Shown: piece after piece, positions 32,626 through 41,602 of the stretch
How the letters are laid out: each line of letters begins with the position of its first letter
Position numbering within the stretch: the first letter of the stretch is position 1
Assembly (NCBI GenBank): GCA_029256725.1
Contig: JAQSXJ010000080.1
Coordinates: 1 to 45,007 of the forward strand
Origin: Anaerocolumna sp.
Lineage (GTDB): Bacteria; Bacillota; Clostridia; Lachnospirales; Lachnospiraceae
Length of the DNA stretch: 45,007 nt
Reading direction: 5' to 3'
Program-made: the position numbers and the translations under genes
The notes under the pieces: model-generated
Database searches by the model: none
What the model was told of the DNA's origin: nothing
The model's input: the letters and a program-made list of their open reading frames with translations, nothing else

Positions 32626-32775
32626 TTATATTAAACACTCTAATTTTAGTTCATAATCGGGTTTTGTAATATATTCCAAATAATGGACATCTCCATTAAA
32701 ATTCAAATAAGCTTCAAAACGTTTGATTAAATTTGGATTCGTTGTTACTAATTCTCCCTGTTTATAATTAATAAC
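32626..32775 (-). pseudogene. Short coding remnant
   Basis: Within the roughly 600-base gap before the metallopeptidase gene, a minus-strand frame of about 49 codons lacks a start codon and ends at 32626. It reads KQGELVTTNPNLIKRFEAYL, then NFNGDVHYLEYITKPDYELK, clearly protein-like. It appears to be the end of a deleted gene; the family is not recognised. The remainder of 32441-33038 is AT-rich with no other gene seen. Confidence 0.45.
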
Positions 32776-32992
32776 CTGCTATACATTGTATATTACCTTG
32801 AAATACATTATAGCATAAATTTGGATATACAGAAAATCTAAATTTAGATAAGTGACATAAATTTAAGTATTATTACGATATACGATTACTAACCTTATTC
32901 CTAATTTGATAATATCAACAAGATTATATAACTAGAACTTTATTCATTATAACTTTCTCTCATTCTTCACAAATAATTATAAAGTATTTAAA

Positions 32993-33027
32993 AATAGCTA
33001 ACCCATTATTCCTACGGATTAGCTATT
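32993..33027 (-). terminator. Terminator of the AraC-type gene
   Basis: Nine-pair stem AATAGCTAA (32993-33001) / TTAGCTATT (33019-33027) followed on the minus strand by TTTTAAATA, 12 bases after the stop codon. Confidence 0.8.
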
Positions 33028-33038
33028 CTATATTAAGG

Positions 33039-34040
33039 TTATTTTTGTTTAAGCCACGCTTCTACCATTCTATAATACTCATTATCCGGTTCTGCATTCT
33101 CATAGTAAAATTCTAAAGTCTGCACACGTAGAATTTGGTCATCTACCTCAACAGAATCAGTATTATTATAAAGAAATTCATCGGTATCATCGCCAGGGCA
33201 GTCTCCATAGAACATACATCGAACCTTCATTCCTTCAAAAGCTGTATCAAAATATTTAAAGCCTGTAAAGCTGTTTACTGCATTTCCTTTATGGTGAAAG
33301 AAATCTTTTATTAACTGCTCTTCCTTCCATTTAAAGGTCAATCCGATCTTATCCAGTTTAAATTCCAATCCATGTGCAAATATTGATGTTTTTCCATCTA
33401 CTTTGAAGCTAATACCTTTCTGCTTCAGACTTTGTGCTAATAAGAGCAATATCCTCCAGTCATCTTTGTATTCCATATCACTTGCTCTTAGCCGATACCC
33501 TCTTCTTTCCTTCTCCATTGTAATTCCTCCTTTATTTTTGGTAGTTTCATCATAACAATAAAGGGAGTTAAATTCCTGTTCTGAAGTATTTAGTTTTGTC
33601 TCCAATGACTCATTACCAGGATATGGCTCTTCCCATCCACCAAATCTTTCGATTTTAATATAAAGAGGGTTAAAGGTTTTTATTTTGGGGTATGCCCTTC
33701 TCACAAAGCTTGGTGGAAATCCATGAAATCTTGTGAAGGCTTTGGTAAATGCTTCTGGTGTTTCATACCCATATTTAAAGGCAAGTTCTATTATATGTAT
33801 ATTAGATATCAAAAGCTCTTTTCCGGCAAGTGATAATCGCCGGTTACGCACATATTCCATGATAGACATACCACAGACGATTTTAAACAAGTTATTAAGG
33901 GCAGATACGCTTAAGTAAAACTTCTTTGCTATTTGATTCAGTGTCAGGCTTTCAAGAATACTCACTTCAATATAATCAATAATAAGCTGTACTGTACCGA
34001 AAGAAACCGTATTAAAATTCTCATTTACATCCTTTGACAT
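33039..34040 (-). CDS. AraC-family regulator fused to an unknown C-terminal domain
   Basis: 333-residue protein. Residues about 18-120 are an AraC DNA-binding domain at the N-terminus (LTLNQIAKKFYLSVSALNNL, then IIELAFKYGYETPEAFTKAF and FHGFPPSFVRRAYPKIK). From residue 175 a separate domain of about 159 residues follows (MEKERRGYRLRASDMEYKDD, LTFKWKEEQLIKDFFHHKGN, TLEFYYENAEPDNEYYRMVE), which I do not recognise; it may be an effector domain in the place of GyrI. Directly before Met175 the gene contains AAAGGAGG seven bases from the ATG (33518-33516), so the C-terminal part may also be made on its own. AGGGAG lies before the main start at 34040. Confidence 0.88.
   Translation of the reverse strand: MSKDVNENFNTVSFGTVQLIIDYIEVSILESLTLNQIAKKFYLSVSALNNLFKIVCGMSIMEYVRNRRLSLAGKELLISNIHIIELAFKYGYETPEAFTKAFTRFHGFPPSFVRRAYPKIKTFNPLYIKIERFGGWEEPYPGNESLETKLNTSEQEFNSLYCYDETTKNKGGITMEKERRGYRLRASDMEYKDDWRILLLLAQSLKQKGISFKVDGKTSIFAHGLEFKLDKIGLTFKWKEEQLIKDFFHHKGNAVNSFTGFKYFDTAFEGMKVRCMFYGDCPGDDTDEFLYNNTDSVEVDDQILRVQTLEFYYENAEPDNEYYRMVEAWLKQK
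33516..33533 (-). promoter_or_regulatory. Strong internal ribosome binding site and ATG
   Basis: AAAGGAGG (33526-33533) lies seven bases before an in-frame ATG (33516-33518) inside the AraC-type gene. It would give a free 159-residue C-terminal protein ending at 33039. Confidence 0.6.
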
Positions 34041-34165
34041 ACTTTCTCTCCCTGAAATTTACTGTTATCATTATACCTTTCATTCTTGTACAGTTCCTGT
34101 CATTAAGAATTTATCTTTGTCAGTTACGGCATTCTTATTATGACCATTCTTATACATATACCCGA

Positions 34166-35071
34166 TTACGAAACCAATAAATCAAGATAGTTCATTGTTT
34201 TATCCTGCATTGCCTTATCACCAATTTCCATGTAAAAAGATAGGCAGTCCATTGCAATGTAAATGTGGAAGTTCTTCTCAAACTCCTCAAATTCAGACTT
34301 TCTGTATATTGTGTCATAATGTTCTAAAAATGATTTCTTAAATATACCATAGTTTTTCTCACTGTAATTCATTTTCATCCAAAACGTCAAACGAGATATA
34401 TCTGCCATCCAATTATATGACATAGCATCATCCCAATCAATCAAGGCTAAATCACCGTTAGTACTGATTATAACATTTTTTGTGGATAAATCACCATGAC
34501 AAAGTACTGATGGTAAATTATCAAACTTATTAAGTCCATCAAAAAATAAACTCTTCATATTTCCCAGGCGATTCCTATCATATACGCCTTTTTCATTAAG
34601 GGTATTCATTCTGTTGTCAAATTCATCTTCAAAAAAAGAGACCATACTTATATAATTTGCTTTACCATAACCTATATAACCAAAATTTTGTATGGATATT
34701 TTATGAATTGATGATATTAATTCTGCTAATTTAACATAAAAGTTTATTTCTTCTGCTTCATTAAAACTCATTTGCTCCGCACTGATTCCTTGCAATTTCT
34801 TTTCAAGTAAAAATCCATTGGGAAATCCCAAATCCTCCCGACTGAATTCAATCAATTCAGCGCAGGGTATATTGTGATTTATTAACAAGGAATTAACAAA
34901 GGAGAGCTTGCCATTTTCAGGCCAGAATTTGTTACGATAGACTTTAAAAATATATGAGTCGTCTGAGACAACTACATCGTATACATAATTATTAGTTACG
35001 TACTCCAATTTAGTAATTTTATTTACCTTATAACCCACGCTTTTTTCAATGCGTTGCATGATATCATCCAT
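34166..35071 (-). CDS. Phosphotransferase family protein (APH/choline-kinase fold)
   Basis: 301-residue protein of the aminoglycoside phosphotransferase/choline kinase-like fold. Brenner's motif is VLCHGDLSTKNVII (catalytic Asp near residue 192), followed by the metal-binding LALIDWDDA about 20 residues on; the N-lobe has YIFKVYRNKFWPENGK with the ATP-binding Lys. Homologues phosphorylate small molecules such as sugars, homoserine, choline or antibiotics; this one is not close enough to a named resistance enzyme to assign resistance. GAGGT lies about 11 bases before the ATG. Monocistronic. Confidence 0.9.
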   Translation of the reverse strand: MDDIMQRIEKSVGYKVNKITKLEYVTNNYVYDVVVSDDSYIFKVYRNKFWPENGKLSFVNSLLINHNIPCAELIEFSREDLGFPNGFLLEKKLQGISAEQMSFNEAEEINFYVKLAELISSIHKISIQNFGYIGYGKANYISMVSFFEDEFDNRMNTLNEKGVYDRNRLGNMKSLFFDGLNKFDNLPSVLCHGDLSTKNVIISTNGDLALIDWDDAMSYNWMADISRLTFWMKMNYSEKNYGIFKKSFLEHYDTIYRKSEFEEFEKNFHIYIAMDCLSFYMEIGDKAMQDKTMNYLDLLVS

Positions 35072-35337
35072 ATGTGTTATACCTCACTAAGATTAACTTT
35101 TCTCATAACTAGTCTCCATATCAATAGACAGATTACCATCTGTTTTATATCTCATAAAATCTTATCATATTTATTTCCAAAAATAAACTGAAACAAACTT
35201 ACACTATATACTTTCTAACATAATAACACTACTAGCATTCTATGTGACTCCACCATTTACAATTATCAAATACATTGCTATAATAGAAAAGTTAGTCTAT
35301 ACTAACATTTGGCTTTAATACTCAAAGGAACACTTTT

Positions 35338-35525
35338 ATGAAAGATGTGAAACAAGGTAATATTACCATTTCTAAAGAAGAATTAAAAAAACTACTCAAG
35401 CGCATTAACCCATATCAACTGCACTATGGTTTTACTCCTCAAAATCCGTTTTTAATCTCGGAGCTCTTTCCTGGTCAGCACAATTGGATTTGGTAGCAAA
35501 TACTCTTCTAGAATTAGTGAAATAA
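35338..35525 (+). pseudogene. Small frameshifted gene
   Basis: AAAGGAAC precedes an ATG at 35338 opening a frame MKDVKQGNITISKEELKKLL... that stops after 52 codons (35496). Near 35447 a shift of frame gives a continuation VFNLGALSWSAQLDLVANTL then LELVK with a stop at 35525, which reads more like a natural C-terminus. The total length (188 bases) is not a multiple of three, so one base was lost or gained, or the first stop is real. No family recognised. A terminator follows. Confidence 0.5.
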
Positions 35526-35557
35526 AGTATGAGATATTCTTAGCTATTTAATAAAAA

Positions 35558-35595
35558 GTGGTTTCATACTGCCGTTTGCAGGATATTGAAACCAC
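35558..35595 (+). terminator. Terminator after the small frameshifted gene
   Basis: Nine-pair stem GTGGTTTCA (35558-35566) / TGAAACCAC (35587-35595) with an inner CTGC/GCAG pairing, then CTTTTGTGTTTTTT. Confidence 0.85.
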
Positions 35596-35665
35596 CTTTT
35601 GTGTTTTTTCGTAATTAATCAACAGCAGGTAAATAGATAAATTCTAAATATAACAACAATTGCTA

Positions 35666-36208
35666 TTATGAATGCACATGTAAAATAGCCAGATAGTAAT
35701 CACTATGCTCTTTAAAAAAATCCTCCAGATACTTCTTCCATTTCTCTTCAGGCTTAATATTGTCAGGATGTAAATTGTCTACTTCAAAATCTAAAATAGG
35801 TTTATGTCCAAAATCCATTTCAGAATGCCAAACACCATCTAGCGTAACTACTGAGTAGGGTAAGGCATTTGCTAAGTCACATGCCTTCTTTATACCATCA
35901 ATCCTAAAGCTATCCCAACGCCCCTGAGTATTGTAAGTAGTAATCCAATAATATAATCCATTCTCAATCCCATCATTATCATTATGGTTTTCTAAAAATT
36001 CCTCAAAATCAGCTAGTCTGGCAAATCCGCGACTTTTTGAAATTTTTAAGGTTTTATCCTTAGTGAAAAAACTTTTATAAGGCTCAACCTCTAACTCAGA
36101 ATAGTATTTGGATATCTGATTTCTAACATAATTGTTGACTTCCTCATCGTTCAGAGGCTGCTGTTCATAAGGTAACACTACATAGCAATAACTTTTTATT
36201 TTAATCAC
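35666..36208 (-). CDS. Hypothetical protein downstream of the helicase operon
   Basis: 180-residue soluble protein. The pattern YWITTYNTQGRWDSFRIDG followed later by PYSVVTLDGVWHSEMDFG (Gly-Arg-Trp-Asp, then Asp-Gly-x-Trp) recalls small proteins found in phage and plasmid genomes, but this is a resemblance only. No catalytic motif is visible. The start is a GTG with a poor ribosome site, so it may be moved. It lies 83 bases downstream of the BrxHI-like helicase on the same strand, so it could be the last gene of that operon. Confidence 0.6.
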   Translation of the reverse strand: MIKIKSYCYVVLPYEQQPLNDEEVNNYVRNQISKYYSELEVEPYKSFFTKDKTLKISKSRGFARLADFEEFLENHNDNDGIENGLYYWITTYNTQGRWDSFRIDGIKKACDLANALPYSVVTLDGVWHSEMDFGHKPILDFEVDNLHPDNIKPEEKWKKYLEDFFKEHSDYYLAILHVHS

Positions 36209-36291
36209 CTCAAAGTATAGTTTTTTTCTTTTTATTCATTTAGTCCAAGTAAATGGATCCTTATTTTCCTCAGGGTATTTTATATTTCTAA

Positions 36292-38490
36292 TTATAACAA
36301 CGCATTTTTAAGTCCTTCAAAATCAAGATAATCTTCAATGAACTGCTTACGAAGAAGTTCCAGGGGAACAAACTCGTTATACTTACCATCGATTTGCACC
36401 TTATCGGGTAATGGCAAGTCATAAAGGTTAAGTTCACTGTGAACAATATCGTATACTATATTACTCAGCTCCTCTTTTGTCCCCTCAAATATTACCTCAA
36501 GATAAACACAGGTGATCCAAGGGAGTTTACTCTTTATTTTTCTGTGCCGTAACGCGTAGTTTAAAGTTATTAATTGCCTTGTTCCCACCCATGGAAAGAT
36601 AGCGTATTTTCTATCAGACAACGGGGTCACAAGATTATCCAGTATTCCGCTGTTGCGTGCAATGTATTGAATTTCGGTTAATCTTTCCTGGCAGCGGACA
36701 CTTAAATACGGATACGTATCATTCTCTTTTAGAACACTGCGCACTTTACGGACAAGAACGGTATGAAGCTCAGCGTTAAAGTCCACATTCCAGTCTACAA
36801 CCGATACACCAGGTACCTTTTTTACAAAGATAACCTTCGACTTCTCATTTACATCCACCGTCTCCCATGCTATACCCGCCAATGCAAAACGGGTACCAAC
36901 CGGGTAGACTTTGTCAACAGTACCTATGGTGCGGTTTTCATCTTTTACAAGCAGATATTCCGGTGCCAGGAACACGGTCAGGAATTTATGACTGTTTACG
37001 ATCTTTTCACCTTCACGTCCGATAATCAAGCCACCATGCTCAGTACGCTGCAATTGATCCAGGTTGATCATATGAGAGAGCAAATATTTATAATCCTCCT
37101 GAGGAATGTTCTTAAAACATCCCAAGGTCAGTATCGATTGGGCAAGGCCTGCCGGAGACATCTCACCGTTACTTTTTAAGCAGCTCATTGTCTGGTGATA
37201 CAAAAGATTATAGGCATGATTCCCTGGCGGAATCGGCTCCATCCAGTGATCTTTTATATAAAGTTCAATGATGCCGATAGTCCGTATAAATTCCCAATTA
37301 ATCGGTCCGAGAATATCTGCTGAATTTATTCTTATACTCTCCACAAAAGTAAAAAGCAGTTGAGGAACCTGTCCACGTCTCCCGCATCGGCCTAAACGCT
37401 GCGCAAAACTGGAAACATTGAGCGGTGCGCCTACCTGAACGGCTTGGTCAAGAGAACCTATGTCAATTCCTAACTCCAATGTAACAGTAGCTCCTGTCAC
37501 AATCTTTTCATCAGCAGATTTCATTTCATCCTCTGTATTTTCCCGCAGCAGAGCCGAAACATTACCGTGGTGAACCCGATAAACATCCGGTGCTTTATTC
37601 TTCAAAGCTATTTCTCGTAAATGAGCAAGGACAAATTCTGTCTCCTCCCGGCTGTTGGTGAAGATTATAGTCTTTTTATCAAGGGTTTGTCTGAAAAGAT
37701 ATTCATAATGTTCTCTGTCACCTATATCCCCTGAGTTGACGTCAATTACATTACCGCTTCCGTCTCTCGTTATAAGATCTCGCTCTTCGGCGTAATTTAC
37801 AAAGCGTTCGATATGAAGCCTGATACGTTTCTTTCCTTCTGCAACAATAGGTGCGGCGCATTCCCGTCCGGTCCCCATATTCAACCAGTTCTGAGCCAGA
37901 GAAACATCCCCCAAAGTCGCAGATAAGCCAATCCGTCTTGGGTTTACACTTGTCAGTTGTTTAAGGCGTTCAAGAACACAAAGCAGCTGCAAGCCTCTGA
38001 CATCCCTCATGAAGTAGTGTACTTCGTCAATGATAACAAACCGCAGATCAGAGAACATTGATAGGCAGGCGCTTCGTTTATTGGTAATCAGGCTTTCTAG
38101 GGACTCCGGTGTAATTTGCAGCAGCCCTTCCGGATTTTTAATAAGCTTGTTCTTTTGAGTCTGTGAAGCATCGCCATGCCATTTTGTGACGGGGAGGTTA
38201 GAATCAAGGAGCATCTGTTCCAACCGTTTAAACTGGTCATTTATCAACGCCTTGAGTGGGGATATGTACATAACTCCCACCGAGCTTGACGGTTTATTAT
38301 ATAATTCAGTAAGCACAGGCAGAAAAGCTGCCTCGGTCTTACCGGAAGCAGTCCCGGAAGACAGGAGCAGATTGTCGTCGGTGTCAAAGATAACTTCACA
38401 GGCAGCTACCTGGTTACCTCGTAATTCTTCCCACTTGTTTTGATAAATAAAGTCTTGAATAAAAGGCGCCAGCCTGTTAAAAACATCCAT
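36292..38490 (-). CDS. DEAD/DEAH-box helicase, Lhr/BrxHI-like
   Basis: 732-residue superfamily 2 helicase. Motif I is SGTASGKTEAA (residues 45-55), motif Ia ISPLKALINDQ, motif II VIIDEVHYF (DEVH, near residue 155), motif III GLSATLGD, and motif VI QRLGRCGRRGQ near residue 365; a long C-terminal part of Lhr-like character follows. Size and motif wording match BrxHI helicases of BREX loci. It would use ATP to translocate on or unwind DNA. It follows the BrxD-like gene by five bases and is the third gene of the TerB-BrxD-BrxHI operon. By eye this operon is richer in G+C than its neighbours, which suggests transfer. The assignment to the Lhr/BrxHI branch, rather than another SF2 branch, is inference. 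Confidence 0.9.
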   Translation of the reverse strand: MDVFNRLAPFIQDFIYQNKWEELRGNQVAACEVIFDTDDNLLLSSGTASGKTEAAFLPVLTELYNKPSSSVGVMYISPLKALINDQFKRLEQMLLDSNLPVTKWHGDASQTQKNKLIKNPEGLLQITPESLESLITNKRSACLSMFSDLRFVIIDEVHYFMRDVRGLQLLCVLERLKQLTSVNPRRIGLSATLGDVSLAQNWLNMGTGRECAAPIVAEGKKRIRLHIERFVNYAEERDLITRDGSGNVIDVNSGDIGDREHYEYLFRQTLDKKTIIFTNSREETEFVLAHLREIALKNKAPDVYRVHHGNVSALLRENTEDEMKSADEKIVTGATVTLELGIDIGSLDQAVQVGAPLNVSSFAQRLGRCGRRGQVPQLLFTFVESIRINSADILGPINWEFIRTIGIIELYIKDHWMEPIPPGNHAYNLLYHQTMSCLKSNGEMSPAGLAQSILTLGCFKNIPQEDYKYLLSHMINLDQLQRTEHGGLIIGREGEKIVNSHKFLTVFLAPEYLLVKDENRTIGTVDKVYPVGTRFALAGIAWETVDVNEKSKVIFVKKVPGVSVVDWNVDFNAELHTVLVRKVRSVLKENDTYPYLSVRCQERLTEIQYIARNSGILDNLVTPLSDRKYAIFPWVGTRQLITLNYALRHRKIKSKLPWITCVYLEVIFEGTKEELSNIVYDIVHSELNLYDLPLPDKVQIDGKYNEFVPLELLRKQFIEDYLDFEGLKNALL

Positions 38491-38495
38491 AATCT

Positions 38496-39785
38496 TTATA
38501 CCTCAAATTCTTGGAATTCGCTGTGTATGACTTCGTCAGATACCCCGCCTTTGGCCATTTCAAAGCTATTGTCACCTAAAATCTCAGAAACACTTTTCTG
38601 CGGATTCTGGTGCAGGATGTTAATCAATTCGATAAAATCACGGATGATCTCACGGGGAGTAATATGTGTCTGGGCACCGACACGGTTATATTCTACCGTT
38701 AAGAAATAGACCAACTCGTCATGAGATAAGGTTGAGGAGTAATTATAAAGCTGCGCATGAATGTTCATAAGCTTCTCCACAAGCACATACATTTCCTCCT
38801 GTGACAGCATCTGCAGTCGTATGATAGGAGCTGACAGATCCTTGACATCAGCGGTAGCGAAGTGCCCCTCCGCTAATCGTGAACGTAGAGCTTCATAGCT
38901 GAATACGCCTTTATATTTGTCCTCAATACATTGAGGTGTTCCACCCATAAGGAAGCCGATATGACTTGCTTTTCCTTGTAATACATCATTATACATCGTA
39001 AGGATTTTCTCATAATTGTTTGCTCTGGTGATAGAATTGGGTATTTTGAAGATATTGACCAGTTCGTCTATAACAACAAGCATCCCTTTATACCCGGCTC
39101 CTACCAGGAACGCAGCGAATATCTTTAAGAAGTCATACCAAGTCTCATCATTGACAATGAAATTGATGCCTAAATCCTCCTTTGCTTCTTTTCGGGTAGG
39201 ATATTCTCCTCTAAACCACCTGAGAACATTTGATTTCAGTGCTGTATCATCCTGCTTGTAAGCCTTCCAATAGGTGACCACAGCCTTTGCAAATTCAAAG
39301 CCATTGACCATTCCTTCAAGGGAACCTGCCACTGCATAAATTTGTCTTTCGACCTGATCTTCAAATTCCTCTTCACTCACAGCAGACTGAGCCTTCACAT
39401 TTGCCTGAATACCGGAAATCCATTTTTCAAGTATTGTGGAAAGATTCTGAATCAACTCTTTGTAGGTAGCCAATCCCTGACCTTTCGTACCGGCAAACCT
39501 TCGTTCCGGTGAAAGATCTGCATCCACAACCACAAAGCCCTTTGCCGTGGCGTAATTTCTAATTGTCTGAAGCAGAAAGCTCTTCCCGCTGCCGTATTTA
39601 CCAACAATGAAGCGGAAAGACGCACTGCCCTCCTCAATCATTTCAATATCATGTAGTATAGCGGCAATCTCCTGGTTTCTGCCTACCGTGATATATTCAA
39701 GTCCTACTCTCGGCACGACTCCGCCCTTTAAGGCGTTTATTAATATGTTTGCTATTCTGTTCGGTACTTGATTTACCACACTCAT
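38496..39785 (-). CDS. BrxD-like ATPase (DUF2791)
   Basis: 429-residue P-loop ATPase of the DUF2791 family, named BrxD in type 2 BREX phage-defence loci. It begins with VGLEYITVGRNQEIAAILHD, Walker A FIVGKYGSGKSFLLQTI (Gly62-Ser69), then the conserved VVVDADLSPERRF, KGQGLATYKELIQNLS, Walker B GMLVVIDELVNIFK near residue 240, and GGTPQCIEDKYKGVFSYEAL with RSRLAEGHF, all typical of the family. Length is normal. Its ATG overlaps the TerB stop (ATGA) and the helicase starts five bases after its stop, so the three are almost certainly one translation-coupled unit. Probably forms a complex with the helicase. Confidence 0.9.
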   Translation of the reverse strand: MSVVNQVPNRIANILINALKGGVVPRVGLEYITVGRNQEIAAILHDIEMIEEGSASFRFIVGKYGSGKSFLLQTIRNYATAKGFVVVDADLSPERRFAGTKGQGLATYKELIQNLSTILEKWISGIQANVKAQSAVSEEEFEDQVERQIYAVAGSLEGMVNGFEFAKAVVTYWKAYKQDDTALKSNVLRWFRGEYPTRKEAKEDLGINFIVNDETWYDFLKIFAAFLVGAGYKGMLVVIDELVNIFKIPNSITRANNYEKILTMYNDVLQGKASHIGFLMGGTPQCIEDKYKGVFSYEALRSRLAEGHFATADVKDLSAPIIRLQMLSQEEMYVLVEKLMNIHAQLYNYSSTLSHDELVYFLTVEYNRVGAQTHITPREIIRDFIELINILHQNPQKSVSEILGDNSFEMAKGGVSDEVIHSEFQEFEV

Positions 39786-41485
39786 CCTATCAATTCCTTT
39801 ACTTGTTCTTTATAGTCATCGTATAAAGCGAATTCATCATCTAAAAGGTTATCGCCAATGAAATCTATGGCTTTTTCGTTGATTCCATCAACTAGAACTT
39901 CCAGCATGATTCCGCACTCATCAGCATATTTCTTTAATTCTATCTCACCCTGCAGTATTACAGACAATGCCTTAATTTCAACTTCGGAGAATTGATTCTT
40001 CAAACTCTCCCAAGCATTATTTACGGGCGCCTGTTCGGTCTCAGGCGGCGGCATAGAAGGCTTGTCCTCTTTTACCATATCAAATAAACTAAGCTGTTTA
40101 GGAACAGGGATTACCGGAATAATCTCTTTTTCCTGCTCCGGCACGATCAATTTTTCCTGGATGATAAGAGCTTCCTGCTTGATTCGGGACAATGCGTCTT
40201 TATCTACTATTACAACGGTTTTCGTTGCTTCTTTGTAGAAATCCTCGACCGCGTTGTTTACGATTATATCAAGGGATAAACCTGCTTCCTTTAATTTGGT
40301 GAGGGCTTCATGGGTAACCGTATTGATATTTGCTGAAAGCTTAAACTTATATTTTGTAGCTTTTCTTAAAGCAACTTCCATCTGCTTCATAATATATCCA
40401 ATCAGCTGCCGACCATTTTCAGATGTGATGACTTTGCTGAAAGCCCATTTATTACTGCTGCATATATAAATTTCATTTTCCGATAGTACGATCCGCCTGT
40501 CCGCCTGCTTCATCCACGGATAAAATAATGCGTCCTTAAATGGCTTCCATTCCGTCATTTTCTTTGTAGCCTGAAATATCGATTCCTCGAAATTGATTCC
40601 GCTGTCTCTAAACTTTTGCTTGAGTTTATTCATTACAAAGTAGAAACAATCCTTAATCAGCTGCACGTTATCATCCGTAAAATAAGCTGATTTCCTTATA
40701 TCATACTTTGATATAGTACAGAACAAATCAAAATTGTCCTCTGTATCCGTCATTTTGGGATAGTACTCGCTAAGCTTGTTTGCTTCAATGAATTCCTTAA
40801 AAGAGTGAGGAAGTTCGTAATAGATATGGTAATCCTTCAGCCATCTTAGTACATATCTGTCAATAGATTTATTATAAGCACTAAAAGCCCTCCAGAATGA
40901 CATCAATTGATCAAGCCCTTCCTGTGGGTCATTCACTCCGATATTGCTTAACAACTCATAGATATAAAGAAATACGTAAGACAAAGAGATATCAGCGACA
41001 TTACCTTTTCTGACCTCTGTTCGCCAGGTAAAATATGACCGGAGCTGCTCGTATCCCATCATCTGATAATATGGGAAGTATTGAGAAAATTGGGCAATTT
41101 CAGAATAATCATCTGTATAATCTTTCATAAATATACCTTGCTTATAAAAGATTCTCGCATTATCCAGTTGAACCCGTCTATCAAAAAATCTGCTACGGTC
41201 ATAAGAAGAACCATGTGTTCTTGCGATCTCTCTCATCTGACCAAATAGATCCCGTTTTTCATCCTTTATAGGCGCCTCTATTTTCTGCGATTTCAATACA
41301 AATTTTCCAACACCCGGTATAGGACTAGAATCATATTCAATCTCATAAAATGAACCTTCGTCAAATGAAATAGGTTCAGCGGTTTTAGCTTGAGACAACT
41401 CTTTTGCAGCTCTGTCTTCTTGAAACTGCTGCCGCCCGGGGATTTTAAATGACTCATATTTCTTATCTATATCAAATTCGTCCAT
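39782..41485 (-). CDS. TerB N-terminal / TerB-C domain protein
   Basis: 567-residue protein. Residues about 70-250 form a TerB_N domain: RSRFFDRRVQLDNARIFYKQ, FSQYFPYYQMMGYEQLRSYF then TWRTEVRKG is its signature. A helical middle follows, a Pro/Glu/Ala linker near 470, and a TerB_C-like end (FSEVEIKALSVILQGEIELK, INEKAIDFIGDNLLDDE). TerB-linked DNA-processing gene sets with ATPases and helicases have been described in general terms (Ter-dependent stress systems), but the biochemical role is unknown. It is the first gene of the operon; GGGAGGA precedes the ATG. The upstream neighbour on the same strand is a self-cleaving repressor. Confidence 0.85.
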   Translation of the reverse strand: MDEFDIDKKYESFKIPGRQQFQEDRAAKELSQAKTAEPISFDEGSFYEIEYDSSPIPGVGKFVLKSQKIEAPIKDEKRDLFGQMREIARTHGSSYDRSRFFDRRVQLDNARIFYKQGIFMKDYTDDYSEIAQFSQYFPYYQMMGYEQLRSYFTWRTEVRKGNVADISLSYVFLYIYELLSNIGVNDPQEGLDQLMSFWRAFSAYNKSIDRYVLRWLKDYHIYYELPHSFKEFIEANKLSEYYPKMTDTEDNFDLFCTISKYDIRKSAYFTDDNVQLIKDCFYFVMNKLKQKFRDSGINFEESIFQATKKMTEWKPFKDALFYPWMKQADRRIVLSENEIYICSSNKWAFSKVITSENGRQLIGYIMKQMEVALRKATKYKFKLSANINTVTHEALTKLKEAGLSLDIIVNNAVEDFYKEATKTVVIVDKDALSRIKQEALIIQEKLIVPEQEKEIIPVIPVPKQLSLFDMVKEDKPSMPPPETEQAPVNNAWESLKNQFSEVEIKALSVILQGEIELKKYADECGIMLEVLVDGINEKAIDFIGDNLLDDEFALYDDYKEQVKELIG

Positions 41486-41573
41486 AATTCCTCCCTAGAA
41501 AGTTGTTCTGAATGAGATTCTTACTTGACTTACTTCATCTGCACAAAATGTACAGGAACAGTGTCCACCATAA

Positions 41574-41587
41574 TTAACGTATGTTCT
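41574..41587. promoter_or_regulatory. Degenerate LexA-type site before the TerB operon
   Basis: TTAACGTATGTTCT shares the ten-base core AACGTATGTT with the SOS-type box at 17513-17526 and fits the LexA/DinR consensus at 11 of 14 positions. It lies between the repressor gene and the TerB gene, about 90 bases upstream of the latter. No clear promoter could be placed around it. Confidence 0.3.
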
Positions 41588-41602
41588 CAAAAGGAAAAAG
41601 GA

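Noticed and set aside
34166..35071. Aminoglycoside phosphotransferase resistance gene
   Set aside because: The APH fold is shared with many small-molecule kinases, and nothing here points to a specific antibiotic.
36292..41485. A complete BREX or DISARM defence system
   Set aside because: Only BrxD- and BrxHI-like genes and a TerB protein are present; no PglX-type methylase, PglZ phosphatase, PglW kinase or nuclease is in the window.
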